This document shows positions 15,781 through 23,952 of a DNA stretch of 64,000 nucleotides, piece by piece. Every line of letters starts with the position of its first letter. Position 1 is the first letter of the stretch. Source of the stretch: Nocardia cyriacigeorgica (GTDB taxonomy: Bacteria > Actinomycetota > Actinomycetes > Mycobacteriales > Mycobacteriaceae); the NCBI RefSeq assembly GCF_010868145.1, contig NZ_JAAGUY010000011.1, positions 110,817 to 174,816 of the forward strand, in the 5' to 3' direction. The position numbers were made by a program, and so were the translations under genes. The notes under the pieces were generated by a model. That model ran no database searches. It saw nothing but the letters and a program-made list of their open reading frames with translations, and was not told the origin of the DNA.

Positions 15781-17190
15781 GTGGAGCTCGATACCGTCCG
15801 TGAGGAAAAAGCGATACGGGACTTGGAGAATCGCCTGGTCGACAACTTCACCGACGCCCACACCGCGGAGCGGGTCGGCAGTGCGGTGCAGGATGCGCAC
15901 CAACGATTCGACGGACGGCCCATCCGGGATTTCGTGCCGATTCTGGTAGAGCGGATCGTGCGCCGGGAACTAGACCCCGAACCGGTTGTGGAAAGGGTTG
16001 TCACCAGAATTGAAACGGCCCCGGAGAATTCCGGTCACGACATTGTCGTTTCGAATTCCCATTCTCGTCACCTGCCGGAAACCTTGCGCGCCGTGCTGTT
16101 CTCGCGTGGACGTCTGGTACCGGTCCTCGGGGTGGTCGGTGTGCTGGTCGTCGCCGCGGTCGCCGTGGCGGCAGTGCGCGATCCCGATGCGGCGCCGGCC
16201 GCCGCCACCGCGCCGATGACGGTAGTGGAGGGTGTCGTCGGCTCGGAGAAGATGGCGTTCTTCGACGACCCCCGAGTGGTGGCCGCGCTGGCGAAGCATG
16301 GTGTCGATGTCGACGTGCGGCCGGCGGGTTCGCGTCAGATCGCCACCTCGGTGGAGCTGAACACCCTGGATTTCGCCTTCCCGTCGAGTCTTCCTGCGGC
16401 GGAAAGGATTCAGCGTGAAGCGGGCGTGAGCGTGCAGTACACACCGTTCTCCTCGCCGATGGTGATCGCGACCTTCCGCCCGATCGTCGACCTGCTGACC
16501 CGGGCGGGCGTGGTGAAGCCCGGGCCGGTGCCGACTTTCGACGTATCGGCCTACCTGGACATGGTTGCGCGTGGTGTGCAGTGGGATCAGCTCGAAGGCA
16601 ACACTACCTACCCGGTGCGCAAGAACGTCCTGGTGTCCACCACCGATCCACGCAGCTCCAACTCCGCCGCCATGTACCTCGCGGTCGCGAGCTATGTCGC
16701 CAACGGCAACGCCGTCGTGCGCGGGGGAGCGGCCGAAGCGCATGTGCTGCCGCTGCTTTCGCGACTGTTCCTGGCCCAGGGGTACACCGAGAACTCCTCC
16801 GAAGGCCCGTTCGACGAATACCTCGCCGCGGGCATGGGACCCGCGCCGATGGTGTGGGCATATGAGGCGCAGTACGTCGCCGCGGCGATCGACGACCGGA
16901 TCACACCCGAGATGGTCCTGCTCTACCCGTCGCCCACCGTACTGTCGCGCCACGCCCTGGTGCCGCTGAACGAGGACGGTGACCGTATCGGTCGGTTGCT
17001 GTCCACCGATCCGGAACTTCAGTCACTGGCCGCCGAACACGGTTTCCGTACCGGTGACGCCGCGAAGTTCACCGCCGTAGCCGATGCCAACGATGTTCCC
17101 GTCGCCCGCGACCTCATCGATGTCGTCGACATCCCCGCCTATGAAACCCTCGAGAATCTGCTGAACGGAGTCGCGAACTCCTACAACTGA
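15781..17190 (+). CDS. Membrane-anchored solute-binding-like protein with N-terminal three-helix domain
   Basis: A 469-residue protein in three parts. Residues 1-80 look like the actinobacterial three-helix dimerisation domain (KAIRDLENRLVDNF, then RPIRDFVPILVERIVRREL). One membrane span follows, VPVLGVVGVLVVAAVAVAAV. The ~330-residue outer domain has the fold signature of an extracellular solute-binding protein (VVEGVVGSEKMAFFDDPRV, PAGSRQIATS, LVSTTDPRSSNSAAMYLAVA, VLLYPSPTVLSRHALVPL). AGGAG lies five bases before the GTG at 15781, which fixes the start. The ligand is unknown. I have an impression that similar outer domains occur near tellurite-resistance-type genes, which would suit the TerD gene at 5.3 kb, but I could not verify it. 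Confidence 0.72.
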   Translation: MELDTVREEKAIRDLENRLVDNFTDAHTAERVGSAVQDAHQRFDGRPIRDFVPILVERIVRRELDPEPVVERVVTRIETAPENSGHDIVVSNSHSRHLPETLRAVLFSRGRLVPVLGVVGVLVVAAVAVAAVRDPDAAPAAATAPMTVVEGVVGSEKMAFFDDPRVVAALAKHGVDVDVRPAGSRQIATSVELNTLDFAFPSSLPAAERIQREAGVSVQYTPFSSPMVIATFRPIVDLLTRAGVVKPGPVPTFDVSAYLDMVARGVQWDQLEGNTTYPVRKNVLVSTTDPRSSNSAAMYLAVASYVANGNAVVRGGAAEAHVLPLLSRLFLAQGYTENSSEGPFDEYLAAGMGPAPMVWAYEAQYVAAAIDDRITPEMVLLYPSPTVLSRHALVPLNEDGDRIGRLLSTDPELQSLAAEHGFRTGDAAKFTAVADANDVPVARDLIDVVDIPAYETLENLLNGVANSYN

Positions 17191-17296
17191 TCACCGCGCA
17201 GGACCTGGCCGCAGATCTTTTCCTCTGTGCGTCGGATGTCGGACACTCCGGCGAGCGACTCGGCTTCGCGGCCACATGCGGTATCTCTCGGTGCGC

Positions 17297-18583
17297 TCAA
17301 CGCGCGGGGAAGCGCAGGACCCGGTCGTCACCGGGACGGATAGTGCCGCGGCCGTCGGTGTTGGAGGTAGTGAGCCACAACGCGCCGTCGGGAGCCACCA
17401 CGACGGTGCGCACGCGGCCATATCCGTCGCGGAAGTGATCGGTGGGTGTGCCGGTACCGCTGTCGGTCAGTGGTACCGTCCACAGTCGTTCGCCGCGTAA
17501 TGCGCTGACGTACAAGGTATTCGCTGCGATCGCGATCCCTGATGGTGACGCTTCATCGGTGGACCAGGTCACCAGTGGGTCGGTGAATCCGCGGTCGGCC
17601 CCACCGGTGCCCTCGACGGCCGGCCAGCCGTAGTTGCGTCCCGGCTCGATCAGGTTGATTTCGTCGAAGGCGTTCTGTCCGAACTCCGCGGCGAACAGCC
17701 GTCCCGTCGAATCCCAAGCCAGGCCTTGGACATTGCGGTGGCCGAGGGAATAGACCGGGGAGTCGGCGCGCGGATTACCCGGAGCGGGGCGCCCCTCCGG
17801 GGTGAGGCGCAAGATTTTCCCGTTGGGGCTATCCGGGTCCTGCGAGTCGGCGCGCCTGCCTGCGTCGCCGGTACCCGCATACAGCATCCCGTCGGGCCCG
17901 AACGCGATCCGACCACCATTGTGGTTACCGGCCTTCGCGATCCCGTCGAACACCACCTCGGGCTGCTCTCCGAGCCGAAACCGGACGATGCGGTTGTCCG
18001 AGGCGGCGGTGAAGTAGGCGTACACATAGCGGTCCTCCGCGTACCGAGGTGAGATCGCGAGCCCGAGCAGACCTCCTTCCCCACCCGCGACTACGCCGGG
18101 CACCTCGTAGACCTGCTCCGCGGGTTGTCCCGGCACGATCCGCACGATCCGTCCGGTGTCGCGCTCCGAGACCAGCACGGCACCGGCGGGCAGGAAATCC
18201 AGGCCCCACGGAGTATCGATGCCGCGGACCACTTCTTCGGGGGCCGATAGATCCGGAGCGCCCGCAGGCCTGCTCGCCTCGGTCGTGGTCGCCAGTGGTG
18301 GCGGCGGAGTCTCTGGCGGCATCTCGGTCGTGTCGCTGCCGCAGCCCGCGATGGTCCACGCCAGGAGGGCAGCCGCGAGTACCGAGCCGGTCGCTCTGGC
18401 AGTCCAGCGTGATGGAGAAATGGCCGACCAGAGCGGAACTGACCGACCGCCGCGATCCGACCCGGCGCGGTTTCGCCGATGGTCTGACGGCGGAGGGCCA
18501 TCACCAGCAAGTCGTCGTTCACCGATCGGAGCGCCAGCTGCCCCGCCCACAGAAATAGTCGTCTCGTGGCATGCGCGCATCAT
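17297..18583 (-). CDS. PQQ-dependent sugar dehydrogenase-like lipoprotein (LppZ-like)
   Basis: The mature part is a six-bladed propeller of the soluble glucose/sorbosone dehydrogenase type. Characteristic segments are GIDTPWGLDFLPAGAVLVSE, AGNHNGGRIAFGPDGMLYAG, YSLGHRNVQGLAWDSTGRLF and GRNYGWPAVEGTGG. A lipobox, LAWTIAGC, places a lipidated cysteine at residue 81 of the longest frame, preceded by a hydrophobic helix, so the protein should be anchored outside the membrane. Mycobacterial LppZ has the same architecture. Oddity: no ATG, GTG or TTG lies close before the signal peptide, so the frame appears to start 60-80 residues early at ATG 18583. The substrate is unknown, and whether PQQ is bound is uncertain. 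Confidence 0.8.
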   Translation of the reverse strand: MMRACHETTISVGGAAGAPIGERRLAGDGPPPSDHRRNRAGSDRGGRSVPLWSAISPSRWTARATGSVLAAALLAWTIAGCGSDTTEMPPETPPPPLATTTEASRPAGAPDLSAPEEVVRGIDTPWGLDFLPAGAVLVSERDTGRIVRIVPGQPAEQVYEVPGVVAGGEGGLLGLAISPRYAEDRYVYAYFTAASDNRIVRFRLGEQPEVVFDGIAKAGNHNGGRIAFGPDGMLYAGTGDAGRRADSQDPDSPNGKILRLTPEGRPAPGNPRADSPVYSLGHRNVQGLAWDSTGRLFAAEFGQNAFDEINLIEPGRNYGWPAVEGTGGADRGFTDPLVTWSTDEASPSGIAIAANTLYVSALRGERLWTVPLTDSGTGTPTDHFRDGYGRVRTVVVAPDGALWLTTSNTDGRGTIRPGDDRVLRFPAR

Positions 18584-18818
18584 CGCTGACCTCCGGGGCA
18601 GAGTAGCCGTCGAGTTCGATCGTGCCCGTCTGTGCGGCTCAGATCGAGTACCGGCGTACCCGCGCCCGTCGGATCGGCCGCATGACCCTGGCTACCCAGA
18701 CGGTCGAGGGCGCGGTGTGGGACAGGTCGCCGAGGACGGCGTCGTTGTACTGATCATCAACGGCGTTGCGTGGGAGCCCGCAGGCCGTACCTGGTCTCAG
18801 GCGAGCTCGTTTGTGACT

Positions 18819-20189
18819 TCAGAACGCCGAGTCGACTTCAGCGCCGACACCGGCTCGTACGACATGCTGATCCTCGACCACCTCGACGGCTTTCCCGGCG
18901 CGCACCAACGGCAACACCCAGAACAACACATACGTGCTGATCAAGCTGAGCGTGCAGATCCCGATGGCATAGCAACTGACCGCCAGCGACGACGCCCCCG
19001 CGGTCCACAGCGCGGTGGCGATGAGCGGGGCGAGTCCGCCGCCGAGGATCACCGACACCTGGACGATGAGTGAGGTACCGGAGTAGCGGACAGCAGGCGG
19101 GAACAGCTCCGCCACGATGATGCCGCCCACGCTGTGACTGATCGGCAGCACGGCACCCATCCCGAGCAGCGCCACGTACACCACGACCGGATTGCCGGTG
19201 TTCAGCAGCGGGAAGTACACCGCCGACCAGACCAGCAGTGCGGCCGTGCCCGCGAGGAAGACGCGGTGGGTGCCGTAGCGGTCGGCGAGCGCACCCCACA
19301 GCGGCATGGTCAGGCACCACAGCACAGAGGACACGATCACCCCGAGCAGCAGGAAATCGCGGCTGAAATCCAGCGACTTGGTGCCGTAGGTCAGTGTGAA
19401 GACCATGAAGATGTACACCACCGCCGACGTCGCGATCGCGGCGCACAAGATCAGCAGCAGCCGGGCCGGACCGACCCGTAGCGCGTCCCGCAGCGGGAAC
19501 GAGGGGACCTCGCCGCGCCGGACCAGATCCGCGTACTGCGCCGATTCGGTGATGGTGAGCCGCACCACGAGCCCGACCACCACCAGCACGACGCTCAGCA
19601 AGAACGGGATCCGCCAGCCCCACGACAGGAACGCGTCCTCGGGCATCAGTGCGCTGGTGCCGAGGAACACCGCATTGGCAAGGACGAGCCCGGCCGGCGT
19701 CCCCATCTGCGGAAAGCTCGCGTAGCGATTGAGCCGACCGTGCGGCGCGTGCTCCATCGAGAACACCACCGCGCCCGCGCCCTCGCCGCCGAGTCCGACC
19801 CCTTGGATCAGCCGCAACATCACGAGCAGGACCGGCGCCCAGAACCCGATGCTGTCGTAGGTGGGCAGCACACCGATCAGAGTCGAACTCACCCCCATCA
19901 GGATCAGCGACACCACCAGCGTGGTGCGTCTGCCGATCCGATCGCCGAAGTGCCCGAACAGCAGGCCACCGATCGGCCGTGCGCCGAACCCGACCGCGAA
20001 GGTGGCGAACGCGGCCAATGTCCCAGCGGCCGGGCTCATCGAGGGAAAGAACTGCTTGCCAAGGATGAGCGCCGACGCGGTGCCGTAGAGCATGAAGTCG
20101 TACCACTCGAGTGTGGTGCCGACGAGCGTCGCCATGGCGACCTTGCGGTGTGTCGGCGCGACGGTCGAGCCGGAGGGTCCTGCGGTCAC
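18819..20189 (-). CDS. MHS-family MFS transporter (metabolite:H+ symporter)
   Basis: A 456-residue 12-helix permease. The opening MATLVGTTLEWYDFMLYGTA, the loop GALADRYG and the basic GHFGDRIGRRTTLV motif are diagnostic of the metabolite:H+ symporter subfamily (shikimate, proline/betaine, alpha-ketoglutarate transporters). It would import a small organic acid or osmolyte with protons; the substrate is not predictable. The frame is open further upstream, but the GTG at 20189 gives the normal family N-terminus. It is 62 bases downstream of the luciferase-like gene on the same strand, so the two may be co-transcribed. Confidence 0.87.
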   Translation of the reverse strand: MTAGPSGSTVAPTHRKVAMATLVGTTLEWYDFMLYGTASALILGKQFFPSMSPAAGTLAAFATFAVGFGARPIGGLLFGHFGDRIGRRTTLVVSLILMGVSSTLIGVLPTYDSIGFWAPVLLVMLRLIQGVGLGGEGAGAVVFSMEHAPHGRLNRYASFPQMGTPAGLVLANAVFLGTSALMPEDAFLSWGWRIPFLLSVVLVVVGLVVRLTITESAQYADLVRRGEVPSFPLRDALRVGPARLLLILCAAIATSAVVYIFMVFTLTYGTKSLDFSRDFLLLGVIVSSVLWCLTMPLWGALADRYGTHRVFLAGTAALLVWSAVYFPLLNTGNPVVVYVALLGMGAVLPISHSVGGIIVAELFPPAVRYSGTSLIVQVSVILGGGLAPLIATALWTAGASSLAVSCYAIGICTLSLISTYVLFWVLPLVRAGKAVEVVEDQHVVRAGVGAEVDSAF

Positions 20190-20251
20190 AACAATCCGTT
20201 CGGCGTGCGGCCTGAGCCGCGTGTCATCGGGGGGCGGGTCACCGAAGACCC

Positions 20252-21172
20252 TCAGAGCTGCGAGCCCACCTGCTGTGCGATGAGCTCGAGGTGGTCGAGA
20301 TCGCGCATGTCGAGGATCTGCAGATAGATGCGCTGGGTGCCGAGCTCGGCGAAGCGGCCGATCTTGTCGACCACCTCGGCGGGCGAACCCGCGAGACCGT
20401 TGGCCTTCAGCTCGTCCACCTCGCGTCCGATCGCGTCGGCCCGCCGGGTGACTTCGGCGTCGCTGGTGCCGACGCAGGCAACCAGTGCGTTCGAATAGAT
20501 CATCTCGTCGGCGGCGCGACCACGCTCGGCGACGGCGGCGCGGACCCGCTCGAACTGGGTGGCGGTTTCCTCGAGCGAGGAGAACGGCATATTGAATTCG
20601 GACGCGTAGCGGGCCGCCAGCCGGGGCGTGCGCCGTGCACCCGTGCCGCCGATCAGCACCGGCAGCGGATCCTGCACCGGCTTGGGCAGCGCTGGAGAAT
20701 CGGTGAGCTGGTAGTGGGCGCCCTCGAAGGTGAACGTATCGCCGAGCTTGGTTTCCCACAGGCCGGTGATGACGGCCAGCTGCTCCTCGAGCCGCGCGAA
20801 TTTGTCGTCGGGAAACGGGATCCCGTACGCGGCATGCTCTTCGGCGAACCATCCGCTGCCGAGGCCGAGCTCCACCCGTCCACTCGACATCTGGTCCACC
20901 TGCGCGACCTGGATGGCCAGCGGTCCCGGCAGCCGGAACGTCGCAGCGGTGACCAGCGTGCCGAGCCGGATGCGGCTGGTCTCCCTGGCCAGCCCGGCGA
21001 GGGTGATCCACGCATCGGTCGGACCGGGCAAACCGCTGGCATCACCCATCGCCAGATAGTGGTCGGATCGGAAGAACGCTCCGTAGCCGAGGTCTTCGGC
21101 GGCCTTCGCGACAGACAGGAGCGTGTCGTAGTCGGCGCCCTGTTGCGGCTCGGTGAAGATACGCAGTTCCAT
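20252..21172 (-). CDS. LLM-class F420-dependent oxidoreductase
   Basis: A 306-residue luciferase-like (TIM-barrel) oxidoreductase. Typical elements are LGYGAFFRSDHYLAMGD, RIRLGTLVTAATFRLPGPLA, GRVELGLGSGWFAEEHAAYG, and PLPVLIGGTGARRTPRLAAR for the cofactor phosphate. This subgroup in actinobacteria generally uses deazaflavin F420, though FMN cannot be excluded. The start at ATG 21172 gives the usual MELRIF beginning. Reaction and substrate are unknown. It is probably co-transcribed with the small upstream zinc-ribbon-like gene and the downstream MHS transporter. Confidence 0.85.
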   Translation of the reverse strand: MELRIFTEPQQGADYDTLLSVAKAAEDLGYGAFFRSDHYLAMGDASGLPGPTDAWITLAGLARETSRIRLGTLVTAATFRLPGPLAIQVAQVDQMSSGRVELGLGSGWFAEEHAAYGIPFPDDKFARLEEQLAVITGLWETKLGDTFTFEGAHYQLTDSPALPKPVQDPLPVLIGGTGARRTPRLAARYASEFNMPFSSLEETATQFERVRAAVAERGRAADEMIYSNALVACVGTSDAEVTRRADAIGREVDELKANGLAGSPAEVVDKIGRFAELGTQRIYLQILDMRDLDHLELIAQQVGSQL

Positions 21173-21228
21173 ATCGCCATCGTGCCGCACATCAGGATCG
21201 TCGCCGCGGCCGGCACCGCGGCGGGAGT

Positions 21229-21453
21229 TCAGCTCCGGCGTTGACCGGTCGTCATCGTGGTCGGCCGGACGCGATCGGCCCACCCACACGGTAACGAGCA
21301 GGTAGCCGTTACCCAGGTTTCTTCGTCGCCGTTGTCGAAGATGTGCTTGGTGGTCGCGGCGCGGGCGGGATAGCCGCAGTCGCCGCATTTACCGAAGTAG
21401 TTGAGGATCTCTTCGGTGTGGGTGATCGCCACGCGGCGATCGGGTTTCGTCAT
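21229..21453 (-). CDS. Small cysteine-rich (zinc-ribbon-like) protein, unknown function
   Basis: A 74-residue protein, MTKPDRRVAITHTEEILNYF..., with CGDCGYPARAATTKHIF and ATCSLPCGWADRV, i.e. two CxxC-type pairs that could bind one zinc. The ATG is well supported by GAAGGAG with five bases spacing. I do not recognise a family. It lies 56 bases upstream of the luciferase-like gene on the same strand and probably leads that transcription unit. Confidence 0.65.
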   Translation of the reverse strand: MTKPDRRVAITHTEEILNYFGKCGDCGYPARAATTKHIFDNGDEETWVTATCSLPCGWADRVRPTTMTTGQRRS

Positions 21454-21765
21454 CACTTCTCCTTCGTTGATGGTCGGCAAATCCAGTGTGCCGAAAATGT
21501 GGCTGTCGTCACACCTGATCCGGTTGGGAGTTGTCATAGGGCTGGTCGGGCGGGTTTGGGGGAACGGCCAAGCGTGCGTTCGGATGACGACGCAAAAGCC
21601 GTGGTGAACATCGGGCAACAGGATTCGCGAGCGATTCCGGCGGCTCCGGCGACACCGAAAGGCAGTGGTGTGAACCACATACCCGCTGTATTGTGACTGA
21701 CGTTACACAGTAGCTACCCGCCGACCCGAGTTGTTCGTTGCGGGCCGACGAGAAGATGTACGCAG
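21454..21765. other. Intergenic region between divergent genes, 312 bases
   Basis: This separates the small zinc-ribbon-like gene (left, minus strand) from the SRPBCC-synthetase gene (right, plus strand), so both promoters should be here. The sequence CTGTATTGTGACTGACG around 21687-21703 and the imperfect inverted repeat TGTGACTGACGTTACACA (from about 21693) could be a promoter/operator for the right-hand gene. I see no other gene here. Confidence 0.4.
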
Positions 21766-23871
21766 TTGGTTACCGACGTCATCGATGTGGTCGCTGAATT
21801 AGCGGCAAGCCGCGCGGCAGTATGGGATCTGCTGCTCGAAGCGCAAACCTATCCACGCGTGTTCCCGGGTATCGGCGCCGCCGAACGGCTGGACGTGCCC
21901 GACCGGAACCCGGTCATGGAACTGCGGGTCGGCACCCCAGGCGCCGGCATTCGCATCCATCAGATCCGAGTGGTCATCGGGCGCTGGTACGAAAGCATGG
22001 AACTGCACAGCCCCATGCAGGGCAGTTTCGCTTCGGTGCGGTTGAGCGGAGAGGGTGAACGAACCCGCGTCACCGTCACCTTTTTCAGCCCGGCACGGAT
22101 GCATCCGCATCTGGCGGGGCTGTCCAACGGTGCTATCACCGAGTGGACCGAGAGCGGGCTGCGGCGCATCTCCGACATCATCCGTGGCGCACGCACCTCC
22201 GTGGTTGTCAACGGCGAGAATTCGCCGGTCCGGCGTCAGGTCGGCGTTCTGCGCCAGGTCGTGACCACCGGTGTGGTGGCGACGGCCAGGCCCGACGTTG
22301 CCGTGAAACAGCTTCGGTCACTGAACAAATGGGGCTTCAACCTGGCAGGCGGATACGCCGCCGGTGCCGCTCACTCACCCGACCGCATCGCCGTCGCCGA
22401 CGACCGTGGCAGCCGCACGTTCGCCGAAATGCACGAGCGAACCAACGCCCTGGCCGGCGCCATGGGATCGCTGGGGCTCACCTCTGGTGACGCCATCGGG
22501 TTGTTGTCGAACAATCACGCGGGCATGGTGGAAACGATGGTCGCCGCGGGCAAGCTCGGCGTTGATGTCGCCCTGCTCAATTCGGGCCTCTCCGGGCGCC
22601 GCATCGAGGAGATCGTGCAGCGGCACCGCTTGTCGGCGCTGTTCGTCGACGGTGAACTGGAACAGCTGGTCTGTTACCTGCACTCCGAGGTGCCCCGCTA
22701 CAACACCGACGGCAGGCCGCCGGTCCCGGGCCGCACCACCATCGACGACCTGATCGCCATGGGGCAGACCACGTTCCGGCGTCCGAGCCAACCGGGCCGG
22801 TTGATCGTGCTCACCTCGGGTACCAGTGGCCGCCCCAAGGGGGCGCGCCGCCCGCATCCCAAAGGCTTCGGCACCATTGCCGCGTTGCTGTCCCGGATTC
22901 CGCTGCGCATGGACGAGGCCATGCTCATTCCCGCACCCCTGTTCCATACCTGGGGCCTCGCGGGGCTGCAGTTGAGTACCGCCCTGCGGTCCACGGTGGT
23001 GTTGCCGGAACGGTTCGATGCCGAGGACTGTCTGCGCCGGATCGAACAGCATCGAGTTGTCACGCTGATCGTGGTGCCGACCATGGTGAACCGGATCATG
23101 GATCTGCCGGTGCATGTGCGGTCCCGGTACGACACCTCCAGCCTGCGCCACGTCGTCAGCTGCGGTGCACCGCTGGCCGGGGCGACCGTGCTGCGGTTCA
23201 TGGACCTCTACGGCGACATTCTCTACAACGTATACGGCTCGACCGAGGTCAGCTGGGCGTCGGTCGCAACCCCTGGGGACCTGCGCACCTCGCCGACCAC
23301 CGCGGGCAGGCCACCGCTCGGCACCAAGGTCGCGGTGCTGGGTGAGCACCGTAAACCGGTCCCGATCGGCGCCGCCGGCCGCATCTTCGTCGGCAACCAC
23401 ATGCTGTTCGACGGCTACGTCAACGCGGCACCGCCCGATGAGGCCGATGGCATGCTCGACACCGGTGACCTCGGCTATTTCGATGTGACCGGCCGGCTGT
23501 TCATCGCGGGCCGCGACGACGAGATGATCATCTCCGGTGGCGAGAACGTCTTCCCGCGCCCGGTCGAGGAGGCACTGTCGCATCTGCCGCAGATCAGTGA
23601 AGTCGCGGTGGTCGGCGTCCCCGACGACGAATTCGGCCAGCGCTTGGCGGCATTCGTAGTGAAACGGGAAGGGGCGGGATTGGACCCGGACATGATCCGC
23701 ACCTACATCCGGCATCGCCTCAGCCGTTTCTCGGTGCCGCGCGATGTCACCTTCCTGAGCGCACTGCCGCGTGGCGAAACCGGCAAGATCCTCAAACGGC
23801 TGCTGACCGATGCCGGCGGCCCCGGACGCCCGCCCGCCATCGGGGGTCTGGCGCTGCCCGGTCCGATGTAA
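21766..23871 (+). CDS. Fusion of SRPBCC (polyketide cyclase-like) domain and acyl-CoA synthetase
   Basis: A 701-residue two-part protein. Residues 1-145 read as an SRPBCC/START-like ligand-binding domain (VIDVVAELAASRAAVWDLLL, then RVTVTFFSPARMHPHLAGLS). Residues ~180-690 are an adenylate-forming acyl-CoA synthetase. The phosphate-binding loop LTSGTSGRPKG is at 349-359; also present are YGSTEVSWASVATPGD, the hinge-side GMLDTGDLGYFDVTGRLFIA and the C-terminal PRGETGKILKR with the catalytic lysine. It should activate a fatty or aromatic acid as its CoA thioester, the SRPBCC part perhaps binding the substrate. TTG start at 21766. The fusion itself is unusual to me; in many actinobacteria the two are separate genes. 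Confidence 0.85.
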   Translation: MVTDVIDVVAELAASRAAVWDLLLEAQTYPRVFPGIGAAERLDVPDRNPVMELRVGTPGAGIRIHQIRVVIGRWYESMELHSPMQGSFASVRLSGEGERTRVTVTFFSPARMHPHLAGLSNGAITEWTESGLRRISDIIRGARTSVVVNGENSPVRRQVGVLRQVVTTGVVATARPDVAVKQLRSLNKWGFNLAGGYAAGAAHSPDRIAVADDRGSRTFAEMHERTNALAGAMGSLGLTSGDAIGLLSNNHAGMVETMVAAGKLGVDVALLNSGLSGRRIEEIVQRHRLSALFVDGELEQLVCYLHSEVPRYNTDGRPPVPGRTTIDDLIAMGQTTFRRPSQPGRLIVLTSGTSGRPKGARRPHPKGFGTIAALLSRIPLRMDEAMLIPAPLFHTWGLAGLQLSTALRSTVVLPERFDAEDCLRRIEQHRVVTLIVVPTMVNRIMDLPVHVRSRYDTSSLRHVVSCGAPLAGATVLRFMDLYGDILYNVYGSTEVSWASVATPGDLRTSPTTAGRPPLGTKVAVLGEHRKPVPIGAAGRIFVGNHMLFDGYVNAAPPDEADGMLDTGDLGYFDVTGRLFIAGRDDEMIISGGENVFPRPVEEALSHLPQISEVAVVGVPDDEFGQRLAAFVVKREGAGLDPDMIRTYIRHRLSRFSVPRDVTFLSALPRGETGKILKRLLTDAGGPGRPPAIGGLALPGPM

Positions 23872-23952
23872 GCGAGGTAGTTGCACTCCGGGCATGCGGG
23901 GCCATCGCGTAGGTTCGTCTACGCGAACGCCCGGCATGTTGGAAAGGCACCA

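Noticed and set aside
18584..18818. Possible small gene between the lipoprotein and MHS transporter
   Set aside because: A plus-strand frame reads through but has no start with a ribosome binding site and continues antisense into the transporter.
20190..21011. Open frame fused to the MHS transporter upstream
   Set aside because: This stretch lies across the luciferase-like gene in another frame and lacks transporter features.
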